Source: Paulownia fortunei (Eukaryota; Streptophyta; Magnoliopsida; Lamiales; Paulowniaceae). Taken from it: DNA of 64,000 nucleotides. The DNA is taken from contig CM033107.1 in the NCBI GenBank assembly GCA_019321725.1, positions 26,279,445 to 26,343,444 of the forward strand. The letters run 5' to 3'. Shown one piece after another: positions 49,941-61,574 of this stretch (positions within the stretch are counted from its first letter, which is position 1; each line of letters begins with the position of its first letter). The notes below the pieces were generated by a model, which worked only from the letters and a program-made list of their open reading frames with translations, searched no databases and was not told where the DNA came from. The translations under genes and the position numbers were made by a program.

Positions 49941-51269
49941 ATCCAGCCAAGTGGGTAGCATCATCTACTTGGATAACTCCAGCCAAGTGGGTAACATGAA
50001 CGTGGAAGGCACACTAGTAATTGACTTCCCGGTGAAACCAGTAACACGTTTTAATAAATTCAGGTTTTAAGAATCTAAAGGGCAAACTGTTTGATCGAAC
50101 ATTCCATAACTGTTAGTAAAAGCTCTTTTTCTATTTTTTTTTTGTGCTTTTTTTTAGAAAAAGTATAATGATGAAATTTGTTGCAATATATATATATATG
50201 TTATTTTAAGATAGTAATTGTTGCTTTACTGTTTTATAGAAAAAAAAATTGATAGGTGAATATATGTGATATTTCAAAAAATTCTGTTAAATGCCAAATA
50301 AATGTAAGTTTTCTATAAAAAAATGTGAAACGCAATTTTGTGAAATGAAGTAGCAAAGCAATAGTAGGCTTTGGTTGTTGATCAATCACTTCGTTCTTTC
50401 TCATGCGAAAAAGAACAACTATACAATTTTAGAACAAAAAAGAAAGAAGAAAAAGAAAAGAGAAAAGAGAAATAGTAATCTAGTATTACTGCTAAACTAT
50501 ACCTGTCAGAATTATTGAAAGATGAAAATATTTGTTACTCAAACTTAATTATTTTAATATTTTACCTCTAAAATAAATTTTAATCACTTTATTTTCTTAA
50601 TTTATATTATAACACTTTGTCTTACAGTGTCATTTTTTAATAATTTTTTTATTGAAAAACTTTTCTTCATTTTTCTATTAATATATTTTTATTACTATCA
50701 ACAGTGAAAACATGATAAATAGTAATACTTTGTTATAAATAATAATAGTACTTTTGTTAATAAAATTGATAGTAAAAGTATCAATGTTTTGTTGTGTCTT
50801 TACCATTAATAATAACAAAAATATATTACGGTCATGTTTTTTATTTTTGTGTGGAAAGATGGAGAAAAAAATTCGCAACGTTGGCTAATGAATAACAATT
50901 TAATGAAAATTTAATCTAAAATTGATATTAAGAGGGTAAAACACTATCATAATTATAAGTTGATCCGACAAAATGACAAAATAATAAAATTTAAATAGAT
51001 AAAATATTTAAAATTTACTTTTGGGAGTTATGTGCCGAAAATGATCAAAATTTGAGGGATGAAGTGTTATTTATCCTATATAATATAGAGTTTTCAATTC
51101 CTAACTTATATATGAAAAGAAATAGTAGCATCCACTATCTATATAAAAACCAACCAATTTTATTTGAACTTATTACATCTGAATCCTAATAAAATTAGGT
51201 AATCCAATATTTGATGTGGATTCATTCTATTTCATAAATTTATAATTGATTTTCAATTCTAATCTAGGC
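49941..51269. other. AT-rich spacer between the duplicated PI31 segments
   Basis: It contains a (TA)n run near 50189, an AAAAGAG-rich stretch near 50450 and a region 50520-51080 whose two ends are weakly complementary, as in an old foldback element. No gene is seen. Confidence 0.35.
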
Positions 51270-51445
51270 TATTGCGAATTAAGAACCAAATGGGATTCGA
51301 ATTTGTGAATAATATTCAATTCATTAACCACAACTAAAATGCAGAATGGGCCCAGTTCATATCAAGTAAAACCTTAAAACGTTTGAAGTAGGATTTTGAG
51401 TTCGTTGAACCAAGCAACTGGAACATTGGCTCAAGAAGAAATGTA

Positions 51446-51566
51446 GCCCAATCTCATCAGGACCATTAAAAGTTGTTTGGGCAGACATTACACTATTTAC
51501 GGCCCAATCTTACCAGGACAATTAAAAGTTATTTGGGCTGACATTACCCAATTCACGGCCCAATCA
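51446..51566 (+). promoter_or_regulatory. Duplicated 56-bp promoter module with GCCCA (site II-like) motifs
   Basis: GCCCAATCT starts at 51446 and 51502, and GCCCAAT again at 51558, exactly 56 bases apart. Each unit also holds a TTTGGGC on the other side. The left PI31 copy has only one such unit (GCCCAATCT at 46329, GCCCAATC at 46386). GGCCCA/TGGGC elements are typical of promoters of growth-related housekeeping genes. The last unit ends about 140 bases before the ATG. Confidence 0.6.
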
Positions 51567-51707
51567 GAAGCTCTTTTTTCACGTCACCAGCAGATTCTCC
51601 TCCTCTGGCTTGAAAAAATTCCTAAGAGAATTATTTCTAGACTTAAAGAAATTAAGCAAGGTTCGCAAGAACCAACATCAACCGAGTGAGCACAAAAAAT
51701 CTAGATT

Positions 51708-54700
51708 ATGGCAACCGAACGATCGATAATGGCGGCAATTCGGGCGGCTCGACCGTCATTCCGAAGCCGCCACGACAAGGCAGCGTTCGCCATTCACGCC
51801 GCCTTTTTTTCCGCAGGTTATATTCTAAATTCCACTGGGGCGGCCGCCTTCTCCGATGACGCTCTCTCCTCCTCCTCCGCAGGTAATTGACCAACAATCT
51901 TGTAAAATAGAGTTATATTTTGACGAGTACATTAAATTACTAAATCTTGTATGCTAAGAAGCTTATTTGTATAGTCGAGAATATTACCGTATCTGTTCAT
52001 TCAGTTCACCCGTGTTTTATTATTCCTGTATTTAGTGTTTTGAAGTATTTTACCTTGAAATTTTTGAGAGAAAATGACGGAGTATTACCTTGTCTCTGTC
52101 CCACGTTTGAAGCACGTGCTGAATTGGGCCTAGTATTTTGTGTAATAGCTCAATCAGGCGGTCTGATATTTTGCTCTTTTGTGTGAGTTTTGAAATTTTG
52201 TAACTGGGTTCTTTTTGTGATCTTTATATGTGAATTTTCTATGATTTGTGCTTTCAATTTTGGGCAGATGAAGTGGGGATGGACAATTGGAATGAGGTTG
52301 AAGATAATTATGCGTTTCTGTATTCTAACCCTGAGAAGGGCTCCAAGAAAGTATTGGTGAAGTGTCTTGTAATGAATGACAAATTGCTTGTTGATGCTTT
52401 ACAGGAAGGTGATTCTGAGCCTCTACATCTTGAAGTCAAGTAAGTGAAATAAACAAAAAATAGATACAATCGTTCTGTTTGCTGATATGTAATGTGATGT
52501 TGATGACGTGTTTAAGTGATACTTATATGGGTCTGTAGTGTTGGGGAGTATGTTGAAGATAATGGGGGGACGGATTATGGTTCGCAGTTCAAGAATCTGG
52601 GGAAGCTGGTGGCAGATGTTAATAAACATATTTTGGGTAAATTGGATGGTTCTTCGGCTGCAACTTCATCTAGTCAACCGTCAAGGTAGTTATATATGTT
52701 TCAGTTTCATAATAGCTTTTGCTTGAATATACATATTAGAGATGTTTGCAATTGATGGTTACTTGGTTTAATTACAGTAAAGCTTGTAGTCCGAATGACA
52801 ATAATGAAATAGAATGCGCATGGATGATATTGGTTTCACTATTCCATTTCTCTTTGTTTATATTGAACTGGCACTCAAGTATTTTGGCCTTAAGGTTATG
52901 TTTTCTAGGAGCATGTCACTAGCACTAATTTATATCTAATTGCTTTTACTACGTATATTTGTTCCTGCGTGAAAGCCGCTGCTTAAGTTTATTTACTATA
53001 TTTGTTGCAGTTCTGAGACAAATTCAAGAGATGATAAAGATGGACTCGGTATTGAAGTTGCTGGCGCAGAAGAACCTTATATTTCTCCTCCACCTTCAGG
53101 GTAATTTTTTCACAACCACAGAGATGGAGACTCCCTCTGATACTCAAGCATTTTTGTGCCATGTATTTTTAAACTCTTGTCTGTGTTACTTTGATGCTTC
53201 AATTATCACGCTCCTTGACTTGCATAAAATGACTTTGTTACCTTTTAAAACTTGTAGATGTTATTTTTTTTTTTTCAAAATTACTCGCCTTGATAGTTAT
53301 TCTTGCTATTGCAAATGTTTGCACTCCTGGATGTTGTTGGACCTGTTCAATTGTGACATTTTAGCTTCTCATGGATATAAGGGAAGTTTCGTGAGCCAAA
53401 AAAAGAATTCATTAGGGATTGAGCCATGGGCTGGGGGAAGGTGGAGTGAATTCATCAGGGATGGAACCATGGGCTGGGGGAAGGTGGAGAATAGCTTCAA
53501 TTTTTGTGGATGATTCAGTGAAGAAATAAAATTTTGCTCCTGAAGTCCTTGGTGCCCCTGTTTAAGTTTGAATACCTTTTACCTCCCCCAAATAAAATTT
53601 CTACTTCCCTCCCTGGCAAGCATCATGATTTTCTTGCGTGTCAATTACTTGACTTTTTATAATGATTTTACTATGAGGTCATCATTTATTTCTCTCTGTG
53701 TTCTATGTAGATATGTTGTTCCTCCAGTTCCTGCTTTCGGTGGCAGTGACCTCTTCCCTGGGCCTGGTGCTGGAATGTATCCGACAAGGTTCTGTAGCTT
53801 TCTTTGCTTTCCCCATTCAATGAATGTGGCTGATTTTCAGTGAGATCACTATTTTGATTACCGTCTTAGTAGATTATACGTTGGTTGATTGTTATATTTT
53901 TATTCTTAATATTTTGTAGGGGTGATTTTGGAGGTGGAAGCTTGCTAATCGGTCTGTATCTTATCCTATATGTTCGACAAATAGTATGCTATCATTTGTC
54001 TAAATTAGTATCATTTGTGTGCAGGTCCTCAAGATCCCAGGTTCTTCGGAGGCAGAAGTTGGGAGCCTTGCTTGCCAGGAGGTCAATCGTGAGTCCTCCC
54101 CTTGCCCTCCTGTGTCTGTCTGTCTACGTAGTTGTGTGCATGCATTCCTTGACTGGGTTCTGATTAATGTTCTGATGTAGGGGTGTGCCACCTGGTGCCC
54201 ACTTTGATTCATATGGACCTCCTGGCATACCGGGTTTTGAGCCGGGTCGGTTTGTCAGGTACTTCTACACATTTTTTATTGCCTTGTTGATTGTTAGAAT
54301 GTAACATGTTTACATGTATTAGGCGTGTTTGTACACATTCCTGCAAAGAAAATTTGAAGGAATTAAAGATAAGAAGACCTACGACTTCCATATCTATTTG
54401 ATTGTTGGCGCATTTCCTATTATATACCCCTATCGCTATTATCTTTTTTCTTTTGGCAACCATTTTGTACATGTACTCAGCATTCAGCTGTTTCAGTTAA
54501 TGAACAGGTGTAGCCTGAAAGTAGTATTATGCTTTCCTCTTTCTGTGATTTCTTTAAGCTCTGTCAACCTTTCACTGAATTGGCAGTTGATGTCGCAGGT
54601 TATGGACCTTATGGCATTCTGGTTTTTCATTATCAATTATGTTGCTACGCTTGCATACACACAGCAAATGCGTCCTTATATATATGCGTTCTTTATTGAA

Positions 54701-54855
54701 TTGATACGACACCAATATTAAGTATTTGTGCAGTCTTTTTTCCTCCTGGGTATTTTATTCTCATACCCTCAATGCCTTGCAGAAATTCACGAAGACCTGG
54801 GGGAGGAACACATCCCGACTTGCCTCACTTTCATGATGGCTCAGATTTTATTTAG
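51708..54855 (+). CDS. PTRE1: PI31-type proteasome regulator (PTRE1-like), nine exons, intact
   Basis: The exons are 51708-51882, 52268-52439, 52539-52685, 53011-53100, 53711-53788, 53920-53951, 54025-54088, 54181-54258 and 54783-54855, all GT/AG and in phase, giving 302 aa, the length I recall for Arabidopsis At3g53970 (PTRE1). The N-terminal domain (about 1-150; MAAIRAARPSFRSRHDKAAF, NWNEVEDNYAFLYSNPEKGSKK) is the proteasome-binding FP/PI31 fold. The C-terminal half is Pro/Gly-rich with GGSDLFPGPGAGMYP, GIPGFEPGRFVR and the terminal GSDFI. PI31 proteins bind the 20S proteasome and regulate its assembly or activity in cytosol and nucleus; the plant protein has been linked to auxin-dependent proteasome control. 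It is the functional member of a tandem pair. Exon 4 residues between SRD and EEPY differ strongly from the left copy. Confidence 0.93.
53405..53490. repeat. 43-bp tandem duplication in PI31 intron 4
   Basis: GAATTCAT..GGGAT followed by CCATGGGCTGGGGGAAGGTG occurs at 53405 and again at 53448. It lies in the intron 4 segment absent from the left copy. Confidence 0.8.
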
Positions 54856-55360
54856 AGCAGCGGACTTTTGGACACACACAGAATTTCATTTCTATCCTTG
54901 TTTTGTGTGCATACTTGTTCCTTTTGAAATAAATTCGACACCAGATAACAGGAAAGGAGGGTATACAACTATGACTGCATGTTAACCATGATGACAAGTG
55001 ACTGAACTTTGAATCATGGAGCTATATTGGTGGGTTTCTGGACTCTCGTATATATCTCTTCAGGTCTTTGCGATATGTATTTAACTTGTCGCACTGGTAT
55101 GCCGTGGCCTAATTTTTTCCATTTCTCTTGGTATTTCCGATCTACGATGGAATAAACAACAACCTTCTGTTTTGATAGAGGTCTAATATATGGCATCGGA
55201 CCATTGAGAGAGTCCCTTCTTCGCCTGCTAGGTTTATAAGGGCCTTTCCACTAGACTTTTGGTGACTTCCTAAACAATGCATATAACGTATTGTTCAGTT
55301 CACTGGAATTCTTGCGATATGGTTAATAATAATATTCTTTATATGGGTAAGAGGTAGTGG

Positions 55361-55918
55361 TAGGATTCTGGTATGCGATTAAGTGGATAATATGAAATTT
55401 TGTAACTTCATAAACGTTGGTGACACACTAAGAGATTGTCTTCGTGAATCAAATCAAAACACATTTTCAGAAACAACTGTTTCATCGGGATATCCCACTA
55501 CTGTTGGGGCCTGTTTACTGTGTAAGATTAGCACATATTTACTATATAATTCAAATCAGACAAATGTTTATTTTTATAAATTGAGGCTCAATAAATAACT
55601 CATGTAATATTTCAAAATTTGATAATTAATTATTAGATGTGAATCCAGCCAATGGTGGGATTCAATACTCCCACAAGCCCACCAATTTAAGCAACAAGGA
55701 AAATTGTTTACTTTGTCCCTAAAAATCAATTGAATTTATAAAATTTGCCCTCATCTTGCAATTAACCAAATTGCAACCTAGTGCTTGGTGCCCTATGTCT
55801 CACACATCTTCTCATCGTCGGCTCGATAATTTACAGGTTTTTCAGTTTAAATTCGTCGGAGTGTGTAAAATAATTCCATCAGATGAAGAAGCCATTCTCT
55901 CTACAGAGGATTAGCGTA
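55361..55918. other. Intergenic region right of the PI31 gene
   Basis: No gene is seen. The part after 55620 has the look of an old repeat (TTTGTCCC, CCAAATTGCAACC). Confidence 0.35.
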
Positions 55919-56130
55919 ACAATGTTAGGAGATGCATCAGAGAGCTGTGATGTTTATAGTTTCGGCATTCTTTTGCCTGAGATTGCTAGTGGCAAGAAGC
56001 CCCTAGATAAGTTTATTTCGGCAATGAAGTGCACAATCACATATTAGGCGCTGCCTCTGGATTGTGCAAGAAAGTTCAATGAACTTGCTGATCAAAGGCT
56101 AGAAGGGAATTATGTGGAGTTTATCTCAGA
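55919..56130 (+). pseudogene. Fragment of a PTI1-like protein kinase
   Basis: The frame from 55919 reads LGDASESCDVYSFGILLPEI, then SGKKPLDKF, TITY, a TAG stop at 56045-56047, ALPLDCARKFNELADQRLEG and NYVE. This is the activation-segment to subdomain X part of a PTI1-like cytoplasmic kinase, comparable with Arabidopsis At3g15890. The stop replaces the Trp that normally precedes ALPL (TGG to TAG). The glycine loop, catalytic loop and C-terminal end are absent. It is a short non-functional relic. The family call is from motif memory. Confidence 0.7.
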
Positions 56131-56206
56131 TGAGAAGGAGCCAAAACAAGAAATTGAAAATGTTAAAGCTCTAAAGCCTACATCTGGTTAATGGCAAGGA
56201 GGGGAA

Positions 56207-56262
56207 GAAGAAAAGAGAAAAGAGAAAAGAGAAAAGAGAAAAGAGAAAGAAAAAGAAAAAAA
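56207..56262. repeat. (AAAAGAG)n-type purine repeat
   Basis: About five copies of GAAAAGA run directly after the kinase relic, then an A-rich tail. A shorter similar run is at 50450. Confidence 0.8.
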
Positions 56263-59190
56263 ATGTGGTGAAAAATTGGTCATCCTTTAGTAGGGTTATT
56301 TTGATAATATTTTATTATAACATTCATTTATCCTACAAAATATATAAATAAATTATATTTAGTATTAAAATATCATTCTTATATTTAAATAAAATTTACT
56401 ATTGTATTAATCCATATCGTATCACAGATTATATTAATTAAAAATATCTTACCCAACATAGTAAAGATAAGAAAGTACTTTCCTATTTTTGTGCCGTCGT
56501 AATCTGAAATTCTGAGTGCTCCACATTGATAGGATCACACAGACTTATTGTCATTGACAATTTATAAAAAGAAAACATCCCATCTTAAATAAGAAAACAA
56601 TTTCTACAATTTGTCACTATTGTCTCAAGTCTCAACACCATCTTATTAAAAAGAAAACAACCCATCTGCGAGCGAGGTTCTTATCATAAAATTATTAAAA
56701 CCTCAAATGGGTGCGTCTCTATCTAACTTATCTACAAGTTTTTGTTCACCGAAGTGGAACTCCTATGATTATGATATGCCATTTTTTGTGTTGTTCAACA
56801 TTAATGGGGCCCAGTTCAGAATGATCCGATTCTAGAAATAATCCAAATGAATGAATCATATCTCTCTATCTCTCTTTAAGGTTCGTGCATGTCATGTGTG
56901 TGTGTGTATATATATAGACACATATTTGATAAATATTTATTCATTCAATCCATGTATATAGGATGAAATATAAATATTATCGTATTTTCTACCCACTTGT
57001 GTTTTTTTACGGTTACAATTGTATTTCATATATTGAGAATTTTAAATAAGAGGGTGTTTGGATCATAAGTAAAGAATTTTAAATTTATAATGATAAATCT
57101 ATTGCATTAATTTAGAAAAGTAGAGCTAAGTATAGATCTCAAAATGTAAATAAATATTTTGATTTATTTTTTCAATCCCGTAATGGAAACATGTAAAATG
57201 CAATTTTTTCCTTCAAATCCAAAATTTTCAATTCGAACACAAGAAAATATTTAACCAATGAACTCTAACAAAATAGAAAAGCTATTTTGTTTTATTAAAA
57301 CACAAAATAATGGGAAGAAGAAAAAGTGAAAAGCATTGGAGGATAAGGTGGAGAAGAAAAAGATTCAATGTAGTAATGATGGGTGAATAGGTAGTGGTTG
57401 GGTTCACCAGAAACTTGAAGAAGAAAGTTGGGATTGAGAAATGGAGATGGGGACAGAGACACGCCATGTGGCGTAACAATGGACACATATAGAGAGAGCA
57501 TGCGGCGACTCTCAGTGGTGCAACCAACATAACTGCACCTTCCCCTTGTAGGCCCCCTTATCCTTTACTACTATTTTTGTCTTTTTTTATTTTCTAATAT
57601 TATTAATTTTATCACATATTTTATATATTTTTGTATGTGAATATATATATATACATAATAAGATATATATCGTATATAAATAAATGAATGTAGTATCTAT
57701 GAGATGGGACAACCTCACCCCCACTAATCACATCTTTATCTCAATAAAATATATTTTAAATATCAGAATGAAAAATTAAGTAATTATTACAAAAAAATAA
57801 TTGGATAATTCTAAATAACTTGACAAATGTTAGAATTTGAATTTTGCAAAGTATTAAAACTTTGACTGGCATAGTATATAAAATCCAATATTGAAAATCT
57901 ATTCAGACTTAATAAGAGAAATAATAAAGCCAAATTCAGATAATATTTGACTCTTTTATGATATCAACTCAATGCTTATCTTATAACTAAATAAAAAATT
58001 CTCTATTTAGCCCCAAGTTGTATCTATGATTTACAATTGTTAATTTCAAGTCAAACTAAGCCCGCTAGAGACTAGAGAGTTGTTGAACTCACTCAAAATC
58101 ATAGTAACAAATTTGATAATTATTCTTAGCTATTAAAATTAATAATTTGGATATATTTCGAGAAAATGTGAAAAAAATTCAATAAAATCTCATCCAAATA
58201 ATAAAATTTGTTATTAGATTCATGATTAATTCAGAAATATATTAATATAAAATTTCTAATTATTTTATAAAAATAATAAATTTATGTGTGAAGATTATCA
58301 ATTGAAATTATGTTATCTAATAACTTATATATAGATAACTTATTAAAATATAATATTATTAAAATAGAAATAAAAATAAAAAATAATTCGTTAGGTTAAG
58401 AAATTTTTATAAATTTTTATAAATTTTGTCATATTATTATTTATAAATAATATATATGAGATTCTAATATCTTATAGAAATATTATATTTTATTTAATAT
58501 ATTTTTAAAATTTTAAAAAAATTATTAGTGTGCTCAAAATCAAACTCATATCTTTCCAAACAATACCTGAAAAAGGTTTTAATGAATGAATTTTACCAAA
58601 TGGTGCCAAAAAGTAATAAGTCACAAATTGGTTAGTTCCAGTTGGAAAGCAAGCAAGCAAGTCCCTTCTTGGGTGAACCTGTCCCATTGCCCGTTTAAAG
58701 CATTATTTAGAAAATTGAATTCGATCGCCTGATTTAATTAAAAATTAAAAAATAATTTAATTTGATTAAAAATATAAAATTCGATTTGATCGATATTTTA
58801 TTTTTTTAATTTTTTAAAAAATTTAAATTTAATATTTTATTATATTTATATAATTATTTGAATTTTATATTTTGTTAGATATTTTTTAGGATAGTTTTTT
58901 TTTTTTTTAATTGAAAATATATTACATAATAATTAAATTATTATATTATTATTTTATAAAAAAATATAATTAAGTTTTATTATATGAATTCGATTAAACT
59001 GTTAATTATTAATAAAATTAATTTATTTATCAATTAGATTATAAAAATATTAATTTAAAGAAAGCGATTTAAAAAAAAAAAACAAGAAAAGAAACACACC
59101 GAGGGGCAGGGATCGTTATTATCCACTAAGTATTCGTGGCAGTAAAAGGTTGGGGTAGAAACCTTGGTCCCACGTCGAAGACCGGTTCTT
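56263..59190. other. Intergenic region before the SIS-like gene
   Basis: It is very AT-rich. A GT/TA microsatellite lies near 56900, and an AT-rich repeat-derived patch at about 58720-59060. Frames at 57282-57530 on the minus strand have no motif. Confidence 0.35.
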
Positions 59191-59199
59191 CCACGTGGC
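59191..59199. promoter_or_regulatory. G-box/ABRE (CCACGTGGC) upstream of the SIS-like gene
   Basis: A perfect CACGTG core at 59192-59197 in a CCACGTGGC context lies about 550 bases before the ATG; a second ACGT core (CCCACGTCG) is at 59170. Such elements bind bZIP factors in ABA and salt responses, in keeping with the suspected salt induction of this gene. Confidence 0.4.
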
Positions 59200-59370
59200 A
59201 CCTCTCACTTAGATTTTAGACAAGCAGTATGCTTTGAGCAAATTACGCCGAGTAACCGAAACTGGAAAACCGAACCCAAAACAAACCAACCAGAAATCTG
59301 AAAAAGATAAAAATTAAAAATAAGAGATCGTCGGCAAAGAAGATATATACATGCAAAGCTCGCAATATCT

Positions 59371-59379
59371 ATATATAGG
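59371..59379 (+). promoter_or_regulatory. Putative TATA box of the SIS-like gene
   Basis: CTATATATAG lies downstream of the G-box and would give a leader of about 350 bases ending in a GGA-rich stretch before the ATG. It is inferred from position. Confidence 0.35.
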
Positions 59380-59749
59380 TAGATGCATGACAAATAAATT
59401 ATATCTTTGACAGGCGAGAGTTACGTTTTGGGCTTCTCTTTTTCTTGCCCTTCGTTTTAATCTTGTGTCTAGCATACATTGTTTATGTGCATACATAACA
59501 TACATCAGAGATCATTCACGTTTCTTGCTCTGTTTACTTTTCTTTTCGTATTTTTTCGTTTGATTCCGCTTTTTCTTCTGAAGTTTCTGTTTGTTTCTGG
59601 GGAAAGATTCTCGGCGGTTACGTTTTCTTGACGGTTGGCGTTGGATGTATTCAAAGGGCTCTCTTTAAGCCAAAACTCTCATTCTGTATATTCAAGATTT
59701 TAGGAAGAGAGCTTTTAGAGAGGAGGAGGAGGAAGAGGATAGAGAGAAA

Positions 59750-61574
59750 ATGGAAGGAGGGAAGAAATCGGGTTCTTCATTTACTTCTGATCTTTTTGGG
59801 GCAAAGGATTCTTCTGCAGCTGCTCCATCTTCTGGGATTTTTGGTTCAATTTTTGCGCCACCTGCTAGGGTACTTAAAACTTATCCTTCTATATTTTTCC
59901 CTTTTGCAGTGAGTTTTTGGATGAATTTTGGCTCATCAGATAATGTGGGTTCTCTGCATTTTTATTGTTTTTAATGGAATTCTGTTAATGGCTGACAGTT
60001 CTGTGTGGTTTCGGTCTAAAATAAGCTACGGGCCTATGATAGTACGGTGTTGGCTGTTTGATGGCTTCTTTTGTTGCTTAAAGACTTGATTTTGTGTTGT
60101 TGCATTTTTAGTGGTTTTCTTCTTGTTTCGAATTTGAAAGTTTAACAGAGAGAGATCTACCCAATTTTGAGCTTTCCTTTAGTCAGTCAGAGGGAGGGAG
60201 CAGGATTAAAAATTAAAGCATGATTATCATAGTTGCCTTTGGTTGAGTTATATCTCCAGATGCCATTCTTTTTTTATGGGACTGCGCTGATCTTCAGACT
60301 AAACATCATGAATTTGATCTATTATTCTAGTAAGTGAGGATTTCTTTCTTCCGCATAAGCTTTTTGGGATATTTGTCTTAAGATTCATCTCTTGGGTTTA
60401 GGTATCGGGAGGGGAATCGTTGAATTTCTCGGTAGCTGAGAAGAAGAATGACTCTGTAAGTCAAGCTCGGAGTGCCAAGACCGCTGTTTCAGGTATGTCT
60501 GAATTGAAATGCCTACTTTTTGTCGGATTTCTCTCAGCAAATACATTATGCGGTGCTTCAGTTTTCATGCTCATTCTCTATATGTCAATCTGCTGTGATA
60601 ATCTGCTGGCACGTAGATAGTTTGGCAAGTGTTGAAATAGATTTTAAGAACTTTTGCCAGCACTCAAATCTATTGACGAATCTTAGAGTCTTGTGGCAAT
60701 TATTGAAGTTTTAATTTCCGGTATAATTCTTCTGTTGTTACTCGTTTTTGTGTGTGTTAAATTACCTCAGGCTCATTTTCAGATAACAATGCTCAAGGTG
60801 GACAAGAGCAAAACTGGAGCACAACAAGCAAGGACATGAAATATTATCAGGATGAAAAAGTACAGCCATTTCATTACAGCTCATCGATATACTACGGTGG
60901 TCAAGACATCTATTCTCAACCCGAGAGTGCCAAGAATCCTGGAGTCACTACTGTGAGTAACCTTATTTGACAATGTGAATCAGTACGAAAATCACATTAT
61001 TTTTTAGCACAAGTGGAACAATTCCATGGCCTTCATAAGTAGACAAATGTCTCATTTTCTGTTTAAAATATTGTGTAGGACAATTTTACTATTCTCCACT
61101 TAACTCATAACACATCACATTTCAAAAAAAAAATTCAAGGTGATTGGCCTTTTAGAAGCTTGTTTGACAGAACAGTTTCTTATCAAATATCATAGAACAC
61201 TTTCTTATCAAATATTTCCTTAGGTGAAATATAATTTCAGTTATTTGACAGTGATTACCTTTATAGAGGAAAACAGACCTTAAAAACCGAAATGCTTCCA
61301 TTCAATCTATTTGGTTTTTACCTTTATTATGAGGCTTAATTTTTCATACCACAGTGATCTTCATCGAATTTAATGATGCGCTAAACATATATTTGCTTTA
61401 TGATAGTTCAATAAAGATGTGGGAGAAGATGACTCAGGCAGTGCTTCGAGAGGGAACTGGTGGCAGGGTATGATGCTTCTATCACTGTTAGATGGTATGT
61501 CGCCCAATGTGGTGGCTTAAGGTTTTATGTATTACTATTTCATTTTTCTTTTTGCAGGATCTCTTTACTACTAA
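59750..61574 (+). CDS. Small Ser-rich protein resembling Arabidopsis SIS (At5g02020), five exons, intact
   Basis: The exons are 59750-59869, 60402-60492, 60771-60952, 61407-61467 and a 17-base last exon at 61558-61574; phases agree and give 156 aa. The N terminus is MEGGKKSGSSFTSDLFGAKD followed by GIFGSIFAPPARV; the middle has QPFHYSSSIYYGGQDIY; the end is DDSGSASRGNWWQGSLYY. This arrangement is that of a plant-specific family including Arabidopsis At5g02020, named SIS (salt-induced Ser-rich). No membrane segment or catalytic motif is present; the biochemical role is unknown. The tiny last exon encodes the final conserved residues and is easily missed by gene finders. Family recall is moderately sure; the exon model is strong because the conserved C terminus only appears with these splices. 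Confidence 0.87.

Larger units (their letters stand above)
46170..55360 (+). repeat. Tandem segmental duplication containing both PI31 copies
   Basis: Left segment about 46170-49940 matches right segment about 51270-55360, offset about 5.2 kb. Similarity extends into introns, the promoter (AAGCAACTGGAACATTGG in both) and 3' DNA (GGAATTCTTGCGA in both). The right copy has an extra stretch of about 350 bases in intron 4. About 1.3 kb of AT-rich DNA separates the units. The boundaries are estimates by eye. Confidence 0.85.

Noticed and set aside
52786..52812. A possible extra PI31 exon (AGTCCGAATGACAATAATG) between exons 3 and 4
   Set aside because: The matching left-copy segment ends in a stop (ATAGAATAG), and joining exon 3 directly to exon 4 restores the family's SSET sequence and the 302-residue length.
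57282..57530. An 82-codon minus-strand frame with hydrophobic content
   Set aside because: There is no homology, no start context and no partner exons; the other minus frame over the same bases is equally open.
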